Source of the DNA: Polyangiaceae bacterium
GTDB taxonomy: Bacteria > Myxococcota_A > Polyangia > Polyangiales > Polyangiaceae
Assembly: GCA_013361525.1 (NCBI GenBank)
Contig: JABFXY010000111.1
Coordinates: 1 to 37,094 of the forward strand
Reading direction: 5' to 3'
DNA length: 37,094 nt
Below the pieces are notes generated by a model, which saw only the letters and a program-made list of their open reading frames with translations, was not told where the DNA came from and did no database searches. Below, piece by piece: positions 23,385 to 31,954 of this stretch (its first letter is position 1; every line of letters begins with the position of its first letter). A program made the translations under genes and the position numbers.

Positions 23385-25648
23385 TCGGCCGACTCGCCGG
23401 CGCAGGTAACGAAGCCCGTCGAGCCCGTCTTCAGCTCGCCCGCACCGACGAAGCGCACGAGGCGCTTCTCGTCCGCGGGGCAATCCGCGACGAGCGCCGG
23501 GTCGCCGACCGGCGGGACCGAGGCCGCGTCGATGTAGCACCAGCCGCTGCCCTGCGCGGACGCCTGCGGGTCCGGGTTGTTCTGGCAGGCTTCCTTCTCG
23601 TCACCCGTGGCGAGCTGGTTGATCTCGCAGAAGCAGTTCCAGTCCGGGTTCGCGAACGCCGACTCTTGCGCGGCCTTCACGGCGTTGAAGCTCGGGTTGG
23701 TGGTGCCGTCATCGAGCGTCTCGGGGATCGGCGCACGACCCTCGTCGCCGTTGCAGTCGCACTCGCCTTCGACGACGCGCGCCTCGATGACGAGGCAGGG
23801 CACGTCGCCGGTCTCGGTCGGAACGAGCGTGATCGGCAGGCACTGACCACCGAGCTGCTCCTTCAGACGATCGACGATCGTATTCACCGCGGGGCGGTAA
23901 CCGAAGATCGGCGAGCTGGTGTCGTTGACCTCGGCCGGGCAGATCGAGGCGAAGATGCCCTGGTTCGTCATGCCGCGGAGGACGGCCATCTCACGCAGAC
24001 CGGGGTAGGCCTTCGCGCTCTCCTGCGTCGTGCCGTTGCAGAGCGGGTTGTTGCACTCGGGGCCGTCGCAGTCGTCGCAGTCCGGGCCGTTCGGAACGGC
24101 CGTCTGCAGCGGGAAGATGCAGGCGTACTCGAGGTCGTCCGCGCCGTCCGTCGGATCGGTCGTGTCGAAGATCGTCCAGTCGTTGCCGTTGATCGGGTTC
24201 GCATCCGACGGCGAGTAGCCGAGCAGCTCGCTCATGCCGGCGCGCGGCTCCGTCGACTGGATCATGAACGGCTCTTGCGGCTCGACGTACAGATCGGGGT
24301 TACCGATCAGGTAGTCGAGGTCGGCCTGGAGCTCGTCGTAGCTCTTGAAGCCGAGGCTGAGGTCGGGGTCGCCGCCCTCGTTCTCGCGCGCGATGGCTTG
24401 CCAGGGCACACCGACGATGCCCGCGACGAAGACGAGGTCTGGGCTGCGGATCGGGCGGCCGAGACCTGCGTTGTCCTTGAAGAGCGGGTTGTCGACGTCG
24501 CCTGCCTGGTAGTCGATGGCAGCGGGGTCGATCTTCGGCAGCGTGAACGCGTTCACGTAGCGCGAGGTCGGGTAGAGGAAGTCGACGCCGTAGCGCTTCT
24601 TCTGGTTGAAGCACTTGAGGTTCTGGTGATCCTCGGTCGGCTCGTATTTCGTGCTGCCGTCCGAGCAGTCGCCGCCAGCGTCACAACCCGAGGGCACGTT
24701 GAAGAAGCAGCTCGTGCAACAGTCGCTGGCCGGGTCGGTCTTGCACTCGCTCGTCGACTTGTAGAAGGGGCCGCCGAGGGCGAGGAAGCCCTGCTCGCTG
24801 ATGGCGCCGTGCACGTTCTCCTTCGCGTCGCCGGCCTGGATGCTGATCGAGCAGTCGTTTTCGTCCGACAGGATCAGGATCGCGAGGAGCGAGTCGGGGC
24901 GGAGGAAGTCCGCGCGCTGCTGAAGGATGGCGTCGTCCGTGCCCTCCTCCTTCACGCGGTTGTTGTCCTCGACGAGCGATGCGTACGGATCCGGGTCGAC
25001 GAGGAAGCGGAGCACCGACTCGAGCTGCATCTCGTAGCCGCATCCGACCTGGTCGACGCCGATGACCATCTTGGTGATGTCGCCGATGAGCGCGTCGGGG
25101 TCCGTCTGGCCACCGCGGGTGTTGTCCGGGTCCCAGCCGAGGAAGTCTTTGCCCTGAAAGCCCGCGACGCCCGAGCCGTCGGTGGTGCGGGTCAGGAGGT
25201 GCGCCTGGTCGTCCGGGTTCTCGACCGCGCCGCAAGCGCCGCTCGTCAGGTCGCCGAGCGAGGAGCTGATGACGCCGATGTTGATGTCGCGGATCGGCGG
25301 GAACTCCGGCTTCGACCCATCGGGACACTTGCCCGATGCATCGACGACGGCGCCGGTCGGCGCGCCCGCGTCATCGACGCAGTTCGGCGTGATGAGGCGG
25401 TTGACGAGGTCGGGGACGGCGGCAGCGAGAATCTGCTGCTTGTCGGCCATCGAGATCGAGTTGTCGATCGCGAACAAGAGGTCGATCTTGTCGACGCCGC
25501 TCTGCTTGAGCTGCTCGACGACGGTCGCCGTGGTGCGCGGGTTCAGCGGATCGATGGGACGATTGAGACAACCCATCGCGGTCGTCCCGATCGCGAGAGA
25601 ACAAACGCCGAAGGCGCCGGCGGCGCGCAGCAGCCTCTTGATATTCAT
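23381..25648 (-). CDS. VWA-like lipoprotein, paralogue 2
   Basis: A 755-aa surface lipoprotein. Lipobox TAMGC places Cys27 as the lipid anchor. KIDLLFAIDNSISMADKQ carries the DxSxS MIDAS at D62/S64/S66. The middle has LLAILILSDENDCSI, the Cys clusters DCCTSCFFNVPSGC and CDDCDGPECNNPLCNGTTQ, and FVAGIVGVPWQAIAREN. The C-terminus carries CDCNGDEGR, a pair of CxCxxx motifs (WNCFCEIN) and a closing FVTCAGESAD. It matches the protein at 16294-18507 over its whole length. GAGG lies eight bases before the ATG. Cotranscription with the small basic gene downstream is unlikely because a terminator follows its stop. Likely a metal-dependent surface binding protein. Confidence 0.83.
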   Translation of the reverse strand: MNIKRLLRAAGAFGVCSLAIGTTAMGCLNRPIDPLNPRTTATVVEQLKQSGVDKIDLLFAIDNSISMADKQQILAAAVPDLVNRLITPNCVDDAGAPTGAVVDASGKCPDGSKPEFPPIRDINIGVISSSLGDLTSGACGAVENPDDQAHLLTRTTDGSGVAGFQGKDFLGWDPDNTRGGQTDPDALIGDITKMVIGVDQVGCGYEMQLESVLRFLVDPDPYASLVEDNNRVKEEGTDDAILQQRADFLRPDSLLAILILSDENDCSISIQAGDAKENVHGAISEQGFLALGGPFYKSTSECKTDPASDCCTSCFFNVPSGCDAGGDCSDGSTKYEPTEDHQNLKCFNQKKRYGVDFLYPTSRYVNAFTLPKIDPAAIDYQAGDVDNPLFKDNAGLGRPIRSPDLVFVAGIVGVPWQAIARENEGGDPDLSLGFKSYDELQADLDYLIGNPDLYVEPQEPFMIQSTEPRAGMSELLGYSPSDANPINGNDWTIFDTTDPTDGADDLEYACIFPLQTAVPNGPDCDDCDGPECNNPLCNGTTQESAKAYPGLREMAVLRGMTNQGIFASICPAEVNDTSSPIFGYRPAVNTIVDRLKEQLGGQCLPITLVPTETGDVPCLVIEARVVEGECDCNGDEGRAPIPETLDDGTTNPSFNAVKAAQESAFANPDWNCFCEINQLATGDEKEACQNNPDPQASAQGSGWCYIDAASVPPVGDPALVADCPADEKRLVRFVGAGELKTGSTGFVTCAGESAD

Positions 25649-25790
25649 GATGTGGACCTCGTCGAAGACGTGACCCTCCCGCGAAACGCGGGGTGGTGGA
25701 GACCTGAGCGAGCTAAAAAAGCCAGCGGAGCCTACCAGTGGTGAGCGTTATGCTTCAAGCACCGGTCGTGCCGCTCCCGATATCGCTGAT

Positions 25791-25815
25791 AAATTGGCCG
25801 TCGGACGGCCAATTT
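25791..25815. terminator. AT-capped palindrome, probable bidirectional terminator
   Basis: AAATTGGCCGT-cgg-ACGGCCAATTT is a perfect 11-bp inverted repeat whose outer ends give A-run and T-run on either strand. It lies 65 bp past the response-regulator stop, as an intrinsic terminator would. It is also about 143 bp upstream of the VWA-like gene start, so an operator role cannot be excluded. Confidence 0.55.
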
Positions 25816-25879
25816 GAGTCACCGCTGGTTGGCAGGAATTCGGCGGTTGCCAATCGAGTTGGCACCCGGCTGCCTGCCG

Positions 25880-26578
25880 TCACGGCGTCAGCTTGTAGCC
25901 GTACCCGTAGACCGTGAGGATCCGCTCCGGCTTGTCGGGCGTCTTCTCGATCTTCTTCCGGAGCTTCACGATGAAGTTGTCGACGGTCCGGTTCGAGGGG
26001 GCCGCGTCGAGACCCCAGATCTTCTGAAGGATCTCGTCGCGCGAGACCGGCTGGCCCAGGCGCTCGTGCAGGAGCCGCAAGAGCTCGACCTCGTAGAACG
26101 AGATCTGATGCGACTGGCCTTCGCGCGTCACGATGTGAGCCGTGAGGTTTACCTCCGCGTCGCCGATCCGGAAGGTCTCCGGCGTGGTGGAGCCGGAGGG
26201 CCGCTGCGCGCGCCGTAGAAGGGCGCGCATCCGGGCGGTGAGCTCGCCGACGCTGAAAGGCTTCGTCATGTAGTCGTCCGCGCCTGCGTCGAGGCCGCGG
26301 ATCTTGTCGACCTCCTGTGAGCGGGCCGTGAGCATGATGATGGGGACGAAGGCGTCCCATCGGCGCAGCTCTTCGCAGACCTTGAAGCCGTTGGTGTCGG
26401 GCAGCATCAGGTCGAGGAGGATCGCGTCCGGCTTCTCTTGTCGGGCGAGGTTCACCCCGTCTTTGCCGCGGTTCGCCGAGATGACGGTGAACCCCTCGAA
26501 CTCGAGCGCGTCGGTCAAGCCGAGGACGATGTGAGGCTCGTCCTCGATGACGAGGATCTTGCGGCGCGGCTGCGACAC
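25880..26578 (-). CDS. OmpR/PhoB-type response regulator
   Basis: A 232-aa two-component transcription factor. The receiver domain (about 7-120) has the acidic pocket E12/D13/E14, the phospho-acceptor D56 (LLDLMLP), T84 and K106 (TKPF). The winged-helix DNA-binding domain (about 130-230) shows EVNLTAH, SFYEVELLRLLHERLGQPVS, SNRTVDNFIVKLRKKIE and ILTVYGYGYKL (quoted in parts). All switch residues are present. The GTG start has aggtgg upstream and lies 22 nt after the stop of the LytM-like gene, so both are probably in one operon. No sensor kinase gene lies in the window, so it is an orphan here. Confidence 0.94.
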   Translation of the reverse strand: MSQPRRKILVIEDEPHIVLGLTDALEFEGFTVISANRGKDGVNLARQEKPDAILLDLMLPDTNGFKVCEELRRWDAFVPIIMLTARSQEVDKIRGLDAGADDYMTKPFSVGELTARMRALLRRAQRPSGSTTPETFRIGDAEVNLTAHIVTREGQSHQISFYEVELLRLLHERLGQPVSRDEILQKIWGLDAAPSNRTVDNFIVKLRKKIEKTPDKPERILTVYGYGYKLTP

Positions 26579-26600
26579 GCCACCTGGATATCACGGCCGC

Positions 26601-27440
26601 TCATCGCGGCGGTAAGACGTTTCTCGCGTCGGTCGGCACGCTCGAAGCCGGATCCAAGAGTCGATCGAGCGGCATCCCATCGATGACGACGTCTTCGCGA
26701 ACGACGCGCGCCTCCAAATACAAGCTCACGATGCCAGGGTTTCCGCTGTCGCCGACGAAGCCGAGAAGGTCGCGATCCGCGAGCTCGGAGCCGACTTTCA
26801 CGTCGGGCGCAGTCGCGTCGAGGTGCCCGTGAACGACGAGATACGTTCGCGGTTTGTCGGCTCCAGGGACGTCGTGCCGCGTGACGACGGTCGTGCCGAC
26901 GAGACGTCCCATCGCAGCGACACGCGTCTTTCCTTCCTGTCCTTCGAGCGCCATCGCATGCACCGGTGTACCTCGTTCGGCGGACAGCTCGAGCGAGACG
27001 GGGCTCTCTTCCGAGCCGACCGTGCCGTCGAAGCCGCGCAGGAACAGCGGCTCGTCGTCGAGCGGGTAGACGAACATGAATGGATCGGCCGAGCGATCGG
27101 GCTTGCGCGGGATCACCTCGAAGAGCGCGCCGCGCGAGCGCCGCTCTTGTTGCGGAGCCTCTGCGCTGTCGAGCGGCGTGCCGAGATCGGGCAGCGGCAC
27201 GCAAGCCTGACCCTCCGGCAAATGACGAGGCGGACAGGGCATCTGCGTGAGCACCGCGGGCGCGCCCGCTGCTGAAGACGCGGCCGAAGGCGGCATCGGT
27301 TGGGTGGGCACGCTCGGCGATGTTCGCGAGATGGCGAGCGTCGCGAGCGACAGGGCCGCCACCGCCGCTGCGCCTTTCACCAGCGGGTGCACGAGGACGT
27401 GAGTAGCACGTCGGCTGCTCGTCGGCTCTTCTTCTCCCAT
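26601..27440 (-). CDS. Degenerate M23/LytM-like envelope protein
   Basis: A 279-aa protein with a basic N-terminus and one hydrophobic segment (KGAAAVAALSLATLAIS), so it is exported or membrane-anchored. The C-terminal half has the M23 shape: ERGTPVHAMA, AAMGRLVGTTVVTRH, YLVVHGHLDA, DRDLLGFVGDSGNPG and LYLEARVV. The usual zinc ligands are mostly gone. The first H-x3-D motif reads PVSLE, and the final HxH of HLHFE reads SLYLE, while the YxH-type histidine remains in HGHLD. Such degenerate LytM domains (as in EnvC and NlpD) act as amidase activators rather than peptidases. The ATG at 27440 lies one base from a possible ATG of the divergent gene. It is followed by a response regulator gene. Confidence 0.75.
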   Translation of the reverse strand: MGEEEPTSSRRATHVLVHPLVKGAAAVAALSLATLAISRTSPSVPTQPMPPSAASSAAGAPAVLTQMPCPPRHLPEGQACVPLPDLGTPLDSAEAPQQERRSRGALFEVIPRKPDRSADPFMFVYPLDDEPLFLRGFDGTVGSEESPVSLELSAERGTPVHAMALEGQEGKTRVAAMGRLVGTTVVTRHDVPGADKPRTYLVVHGHLDATAPDVKVGSELADRDLLGFVGDSGNPGIVSLYLEARVVREDVVIDGMPLDRLLDPASSVPTDARNVLPPR

Positions 27441-27450
27441 AATGGGGCTC

Positions 27451-28563
27451 GTGAAGTACCGCCTCGTCTCGTCGCTCGGTTGGCTGCTCCTCGCTGCGTG
27501 CGCGAGCAAAGGATCGCCGGATGGATCACAGCCCGATCCGTCGGTTCGCGACCTGTCGACTGCGGCTGCTGCTACAGCCGATGCGTCGAGCGCGGAGCCG
27601 ATCGCATCCATCGTGGCCAGTGCGTTCGCGTCGACGCCGCCCGCTGCGAGCGATCACCTCGCCGGCTCGACGATCCAGAAGGACGCGGCGTATCTCGCGT
27701 CGCCGATTTTGAAGGGTCGCAAGTCGGGATCCGAAGACGAAGCAGCAGCTGCCGCATGGCTCGCGAACGAGCTCGATACAGCGAAGATTCTGGCATTTCT
27801 GGGCACACACGTCGTCCCGTTCAAATACGGCCGATCCGGGGATCGGAAGAGCGCGAACGTGGTCGGTGTGGTCGAGCCGATGGGTGCGGATCGCAAAGAG
27901 GTCGTTGTCCTCGGCGCGCACTACGATCACCTCGGCGAGCACGGGCAGAAGACGTATTGGGGCGCGGAGGACAACGCCTCCGGCACCGCGGTCGTGCTCG
28001 CGGTCGCGCGCCAGCTCCGCGAGCGGCGTGGTGAGCTCGGGCGGCCCGTGGTGGTCGCGTTCTTCGGCTCGGAAGAGACCGGCCTGCACGGCAGCACGGC
28101 GCTCGTGAAGGCGTGGGACTTCAAGGCGCACCCGATCTCCTCGATGGTGAACGTCGACATGATCGGGCGGCCGCTCGTCGATCAGCCGGGCGTTTGGCTC
28201 GCCGGCACGGTGCTCGGCGTCGTCCCCGACGTGGACCCGGACAAAGCCGTCGGGGTGCTCCTGCCCGATCCTGCCCCGGCCAGCCTCGAGCCCATCGTGC
28301 GCGAGGCGTGCAAAGCGAACGGCATCGACGCCGTCCTGACCAAGGATCTGCCCGATTCGATCCGCCCGCAGATCGAAGACATGGCCAAAGGTCGCAGCGA
28401 TCACGCGCCGTTCGAGAACAAGAAGGTCCCCTTCGTGTTCTTCAGCTCCGGGGAGTCGAGCGATTATCACCAGCCGAGCGACACGGCCGACAAGCTCAGC
28501 CCGGCCGTGCTCGAGAGCCGTGCGCGGGCGATCTTGGACACGGTGATCGCGCTGTCCAAATAA
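27451..28563 (+). CDS. M28 family metallopeptidase lipoprotein
   Basis: A protein of about 370 aa; its lipobox LLAAC places the lipidated Cys at 17. After a Ser/Ala-rich linker comes a complete M28 zinc aminopeptidase domain: GAHYDHLGE (first zinc His and catalytic Asp), AEDNASGTA (bridging Asp), GSEETGLHG (catalytic Glu and zinc Glu), NVDMIGR (zinc Asp) and RSDHAPF (zinc His). All ligands are present, so it should be an active envelope peptidase. ATG 27442 has no ribosome-binding site. GTG 27451 has tgggg close upstream and gives a compact signal peptide, so it is preferred. The 5' end almost touches that of the divergent LytM-like gene. Confidence 0.9.
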   Translation: MKYRLVSSLGWLLLAACASKGSPDGSQPDPSVRDLSTAAAATADASSAEPIASIVASAFASTPPAASDHLAGSTIQKDAAYLASPILKGRKSGSEDEAAAAAWLANELDTAKILAFLGTHVVPFKYGRSGDRKSANVVGVVEPMGADRKEVVVLGAHYDHLGEHGQKTYWGAEDNASGTAVVLAVARQLRERRGELGRPVVVAFFGSEETGLHGSTALVKAWDFKAHPISSMVNVDMIGRPLVDQPGVWLAGTVLGVVPDVDPDKAVGVLLPDPAPASLEPIVREACKANGIDAVLTKDLPDSIRPQIEDMAKGRSDHAPFENKKVPFVFFSSGESSDYHQPSDTADKLSPAVLESRARAILDTVIALSK

Positions 28564-28608
28564 CGGCGGCTTGCTTCCAGCCGTGCAGCTTGGTACGCGG
28601 GGCCCGCT

Positions 28609-29313
28609 ATGGCCAAGGGCGGAGATCTCGATCAAGCGCTGACCAACCTGTTCGATGCGGAGCGCCGCGTGCGCCAGCTTCACGGCGAGATCGCCGACTC
28701 CGACGAGAACGCGCTTCTCGCGGCAGCGAGCAAGGCGATCGAAAAGGCCGTCAAAGAGCCGAACGAGGACGAAGCTTCGATGCGCCTCGAGCGCCTCGCA
28801 GCGCTTCTCGGCGAGCTCGAGGGACCGCGCGCGGTCGACCTCCTCATCGACATCCTCGCGACCGACTTCCCCGACGCGCGCGCCGCCGCAGGCGAGCAGC
28901 TGGAGGGCCTCGCCTACGACCGCTTCAAGGAGGTCGCGAAGGGCGTCGAGCGTGCGCTGAAGCGCTTGCCCGCGCGCTCCCCCGCGCTGCCGGAGCTTCC
29001 GTACCTCCTCGCCGAGGTGCCGGAGCCGGGCGTGCTCAAGCTCCTCGAGCTCTTCCTCGCACACGAGGACGCAGATGCCGTCGCCGCCGCGATCGAGGTC
29101 GCCGTCGAGATCGGCGATCCGCAGATGGGCAAGCACATCGAGAAGCTCCGCGGTGACAGCCGCACCGTCGAGATGACCGACGAGAACGAAGACTCGGTCG
29201 AGGTCACGATCGGCGACCTCGTCGACGACGCGCTCGACATCTTCTCAGACGACGACGGCGACGGTGATGACGAGGGCGACGGCCCCGCGCCGCCGCCGGC
29301 CAAGAAGAAGTGA
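28609..29313 (+). CDS. HEAT-like helical repeat protein
   Basis: A 234-aa protein without signal peptide. Residues about 45-180 are pairs of short helices (RLERLAALLGELEGPRAVDLL, YLLAEVPEPGVLKLLELFLA) resembling HEAT or ARM repeats. The C-terminal 45 residues are strongly acidic (FSDDDGDGDDEGDG) and end in PPPAKKK. A role as a protein-binding scaffold is likely; the partner is unknown. It lies 45 bp after the M28 gene and 16 bp before the methyltransferase-like gene, so the three may form an operon. The family is not one I can name. Confidence 0.7.
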   Translation: MAKGGDLDQALTNLFDAERRVRQLHGEIADSDENALLAAASKAIEKAVKEPNEDEASMRLERLAALLGELEGPRAVDLLIDILATDFPDARAAAGEQLEGLAYDRFKEVAKGVERALKRLPARSPALPELPYLLAEVPEPGVLKLLELFLAHEDADAVAAAIEVAVEIGDPQMGKHIEKLRGDSRTVEMTDENEDSVEVTIGDLVDDALDIFSDDDGDGDDEGDGPAPPPAKKK

Positions 29314-29329
29314 TGCGGAGTCGGCGAGC

Positions 29330-30169
29330 ATGGTGAGCGCGCCGGGCGTCTTCGGTCCCGCGTACGACGCAGCGGACGTGGAGGCGCTCCACGCCGACGT
29401 GCTCCCGAAGTACCTGTCGTTCTTCAACACGCTTGCGCTCGACCGCATGATCGTCGCGCAGCAGTCGGCGGTCATGGCGTGTGGCCCGCTCGCTTCGAGC
29501 ATCGCCGAGGGCGTCGCCGACCGCTTGCCGAACGCACGCATCCACGGGTTCGAGCCCTCCGAAGCGGCGATCATGGCGGCGGCGGAGCGCACGAGCGGCC
29601 TTCCCGCGACGCTCGAGCTCGAGGTGCTGAAGACGCTACCAACGCGCAAGCCCGACGGTTCGTTCACGCATGCGCTGGTGGTGCACCCGCTCGCGTCGAC
29701 GACGTCCCGGATGCAGCTCCTTCGCGAGGTATCGCGGGTGCTCGTGCCCGCGGGTCAGGCGTTGATCGCGATGCCGCTTCGGGGCTCGTACCCGGAGATC
29801 ACCGACATGCTCCGCGAGTTCTCGCTCAAGCACGACAACCCGCGCTTCGGCGAGGCGATCGAGGTCGCCGCGCAGAGCCGCCCCACGCCCGAGACCCTCA
29901 CCGAAGATCTCGAACGCCTCGGCTTCGTGGATGTCGACGTCACCGTGGAGCTCTTGAGCGTCCCGTTCGAGGCGGGCCGCGATTTCGCCGCGCACACGCT
30001 TTTCCGCCTGATCGTCGGTCCGGACATCGTGTCGATGATCGACGCGCCCGCCGACGTCGTCGCCGCTGCGCTCGAGTACGCAAGGCTGGCGATCGGCAAG
30101 TACTGGTCCGAAGGACAGTTCGATCTCACCGTGAACGTCGGCTGCGCGTCGGCGCGCAAGCCCTCCTGA
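29330..30169 (+). CDS. SAM-dependent methyltransferase-like protein
   Basis: A 279-aa cytoplasmic protein with a class I methyltransferase layout. Residues about 45-80 hold a motif I-like segment (CGPLASSIAEGVADRLP) and an acidic end of strand 2 (IHGFEPSE). ALVVHPLAST corresponds to motif IV and LREVSRVLVPAGQALIAMP to the post-I motif of methyltransferases of the Methyltransf_11 type. The glycine-rich motif I is imperfect (CGPLAS rather than GxGxG), so cofactor binding could be weak or lost. The frame is open from 29264, overlapping the HEAT-like gene; the ATG at 29330 has cggag upstream and is preferred. Its stop codon is the first codon of the 65-nt terminator repeat. Confidence 0.75.
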   Translation: MVSAPGVFGPAYDAADVEALHADVLPKYLSFFNTLALDRMIVAQQSAVMACGPLASSIAEGVADRLPNARIHGFEPSEAAIMAAAERTSGLPATLELEVLKTLPTRKPDGSFTHALVVHPLASTTSRMQLLREVSRVLVPAGQALIAMPLRGSYPEITDMLREFSLKHDNPRFGEAIEVAAQSRPTPETLTEDLERLGFVDVDVTVELLSVPFEAGRDFAAHTLFRLIVGPDIVSMIDAPADVVAAALEYARLAIGKYWSEGQFDLTVNVGCASARKPS

Positions 30170-30230
30170 CCCCGACGGCGTGACGAACTGAAGCACCAAG
30201 CGAGGGCCGGAAACGGCCCTCGCTGCTTTT
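30166..30230 (+). terminator. 65-nt terminator repeat, copy B
   Basis: The element begins with CTGA, where TGA is the stop of the methyltransferase-like gene, and is identical over 65 nt to the minus-strand sequence 23384-23320. It contains the 11-bp GAAA-capped stem-loop followed by GCTTTTTG. The T-run is one base longer than in copy A. Confidence 0.87.
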
Positions 30231-30370
30231 TGTTCTCAGTGTCCGGCGTCGGCCGCTGTGGGCCGATGCCACACGAAAATAGCTTGAGAATAACAGATGA
30301 GCGCGACGTGGAGGCGCCACGTATGATCACTTCTCTGCCCACCACTCTGTGGAACTGAATGGAGGCCCGG

Positions 30371-31888
30371 ATGGAGCACGTTCGCTGCACCCCCCGTTGG
30401 ATCCTCGGCATCGCCGCAGCCTTGCTCGTCGCAGGCTGCGGGGATTCGGGGGACAGTGACTCGGACTCGAGCGGTGGAGCGGGGGGCACGTTAACCGCCG
30501 GAAACGGCGCGGGCGCGAACGGCAACAACGGCGGCGGCGGCAGCACCGCACAGTTCGGCATGGGCGGCTCGGGCGGGGGCGAGACGCCATGCGAGAACCT
30601 CGAGTGCCAGCAGGTCGACTGCGAGGGCGACGTCACGACGACGATCAGCGGCACGGTGTACGAGCCGGCAGGGACGACGCCGCTCTACAACGTCGTCGTC
30701 TACGTCCCGAACAAGCCGCTCGACCCGATCACCGACGGCGCGACGTGCGAGACGTGCGCGTCGACGCTCTCCGGGGATCCCGTGGTCTCGACGCTCACGG
30801 ATACGGCGGGTCACTTCGTGCTCGAAGACGTGCCTGCGGGCGACAACATCCCGTTGGTCATCCAGATCGGCAAATGGCGGCGTGAGATCACGATCTCGAG
30901 CGTCCCCGAGTGCACCGACACCCCGCTCACCGACGTCGAGCAGACGAGCCTGCCGAGCAACCAGACCGAAGGGCACATCCCGAAGATCGCGCTCACGACC
31001 GGCGGCGCCGATCCACTCGAGTGCTTGCTGCGAAAAATCGGCATCGAAGACTCGGAGTTCACGCCGGAGCAAGGCACCGGCCGCGTGAACCTGTTCGCAG
31101 GCAGCGACGGCTCGCAGCGCTACTCCAACGCGTTGAACAACGGCGAGGACTTCACGCAGGCGCAGACGTTCTGGACGCAGGGCGTGTTCTTGAACAGCTA
31201 CGACATCGTGCTGCTCGCCTGCGAAGGCGCGCAAAACGGCGGGACGAAGCCGCAGAACGCCCGGCAGGCGGTGCAGGACTACACCTACGCGGGCGGCCGC
31301 CTGTTCGCGTCGCACTGGCACAACATCTGGTTCGAGCAGGGCCCGGCGGATTTCCAGAGCGTCGCGGAGTGGGACTTCAACCAAGGCGACCCGCCCGATC
31401 CGTTCCAGACCTTCATCGACACGACCTTCCCCAAGGGACAGGCGCTGTCGCAATGGCTCTTCAACGTCGACGCCTCGGAGGTCGAAGGCGAGCTCTACAT
31501 CAACGAGCCGCGCAACACCGTCGGGAGCATCGACACCGACGTCGCGCAGCAATGGATCTACGGCGAAAATCCGGAGGCGATCGAGTACTTCACGTTCAAC
31601 ACGCCCGTCGCTGCAGCCGAAGAAGACCAGTGCGGGCGCGTCGTCTTCAGCGATCTCCACGTCTCGTCGGGTGACGTGGTCGGCGAAGACTTCCCGGAGG
31701 GTTGCGTCACCTCGGGCCTCTCTCCGCAGGAGAAGGCGCTGCTCTTCATGCTCTTCGATCTGTCGTCATGCATTCAGCCCGACGATGATCCGCCCTGCCC
31801 GCCCAACGAGACCGAGTGCGGCGACGCCGACGATCCGCCGTGCAACGGGTCCTGCGTCGAGGGTTGCTGCCAAGCCATCCCGACGTGA
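30371..31888 (+). CDS. Lipoprotein with carboxypeptidase-regulatory-like domain
   Basis: A 505-aa lipoprotein (lipobox LVAGC, Cys23) with a Gly/Ser/Asn linker (GGAGGTLTAGNGAGANG). The domain at about 75-155 (ISGTVYEPAGTTPLYNVVVY, TDTAGHFVLEDVPAGDNIPL) is the CarboxypepD_reg beta-sandwich. The following region (about 190-430) has LNSYDIVLLACEGAQNGG and YTYAGGRLFASHWHNIWFEQ, which resembles a glutamine-amidotransferase/ThuA-like fold with no evident catalytic Cys. The C-terminus is Cys-rich (CNGSCVEGCC). ATG 30371 has GGAGG five bases upstream and is preferred over ATG 30359. It converges with the copper-monooxygenase-like gene. It may bind carbohydrate or protein; the function is unknown. Confidence 0.78.
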   Translation: MEHVRCTPRWILGIAAALLVAGCGDSGDSDSDSSGGAGGTLTAGNGAGANGNNGGGGSTAQFGMGGSGGGETPCENLECQQVDCEGDVTTTISGTVYEPAGTTPLYNVVVYVPNKPLDPITDGATCETCASTLSGDPVVSTLTDTAGHFVLEDVPAGDNIPLVIQIGKWRREITISSVPECTDTPLTDVEQTSLPSNQTEGHIPKIALTTGGADPLECLLRKIGIEDSEFTPEQGTGRVNLFAGSDGSQRYSNALNNGEDFTQAQTFWTQGVFLNSYDIVLLACEGAQNGGTKPQNARQAVQDYTYAGGRLFASHWHNIWFEQGPADFQSVAEWDFNQGDPPDPFQTFIDTTFPKGQALSQWLFNVDASEVEGELYINEPRNTVGSIDTDVAQQWIYGENPEAIEYFTFNTPVAAAEEDQCGRVVFSDLHVSSGDVVGEDFPEGCVTSGLSPQEKALLFMLFDLSSCIQPDDDPPCPPNETECGDADDPPCNGSCVEGCCQAIPT

Positions 31889-31895
31889 GATCGAC

Positions 31896-31931
31896 GCGAC
31901 GTGCCTGCGCGATGGCGCGCGGGCACGTCGC
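31896..31931. terminator. Bidirectional hairpin between convergent genes
   Basis: The perfect 10-bp stem GCGACGTGCC / GGCACGTCGC (31896-31905, 31922-31931) encloses a smaller gcgc-gatg-gcgc hairpin. It sits between two converging stop codons with 66 bp between them. It lacks a T-run, so factor-assisted or structural termination is the likely mode. Confidence 0.5.
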
Positions 31932-31954
31932 CGCGTGGTGTCGGACGTGTCGGC

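Noticed and set aside
23216..25744. Plus-strand open frame of about 840 codons opposite VWA-like lipoprotein 2
   Set aside because: Low-complexity Arg/Val/Ala/Asp sequence with no motif, fully opposite a gene with lipobox and MIDAS. It is a reading-frame shadow.
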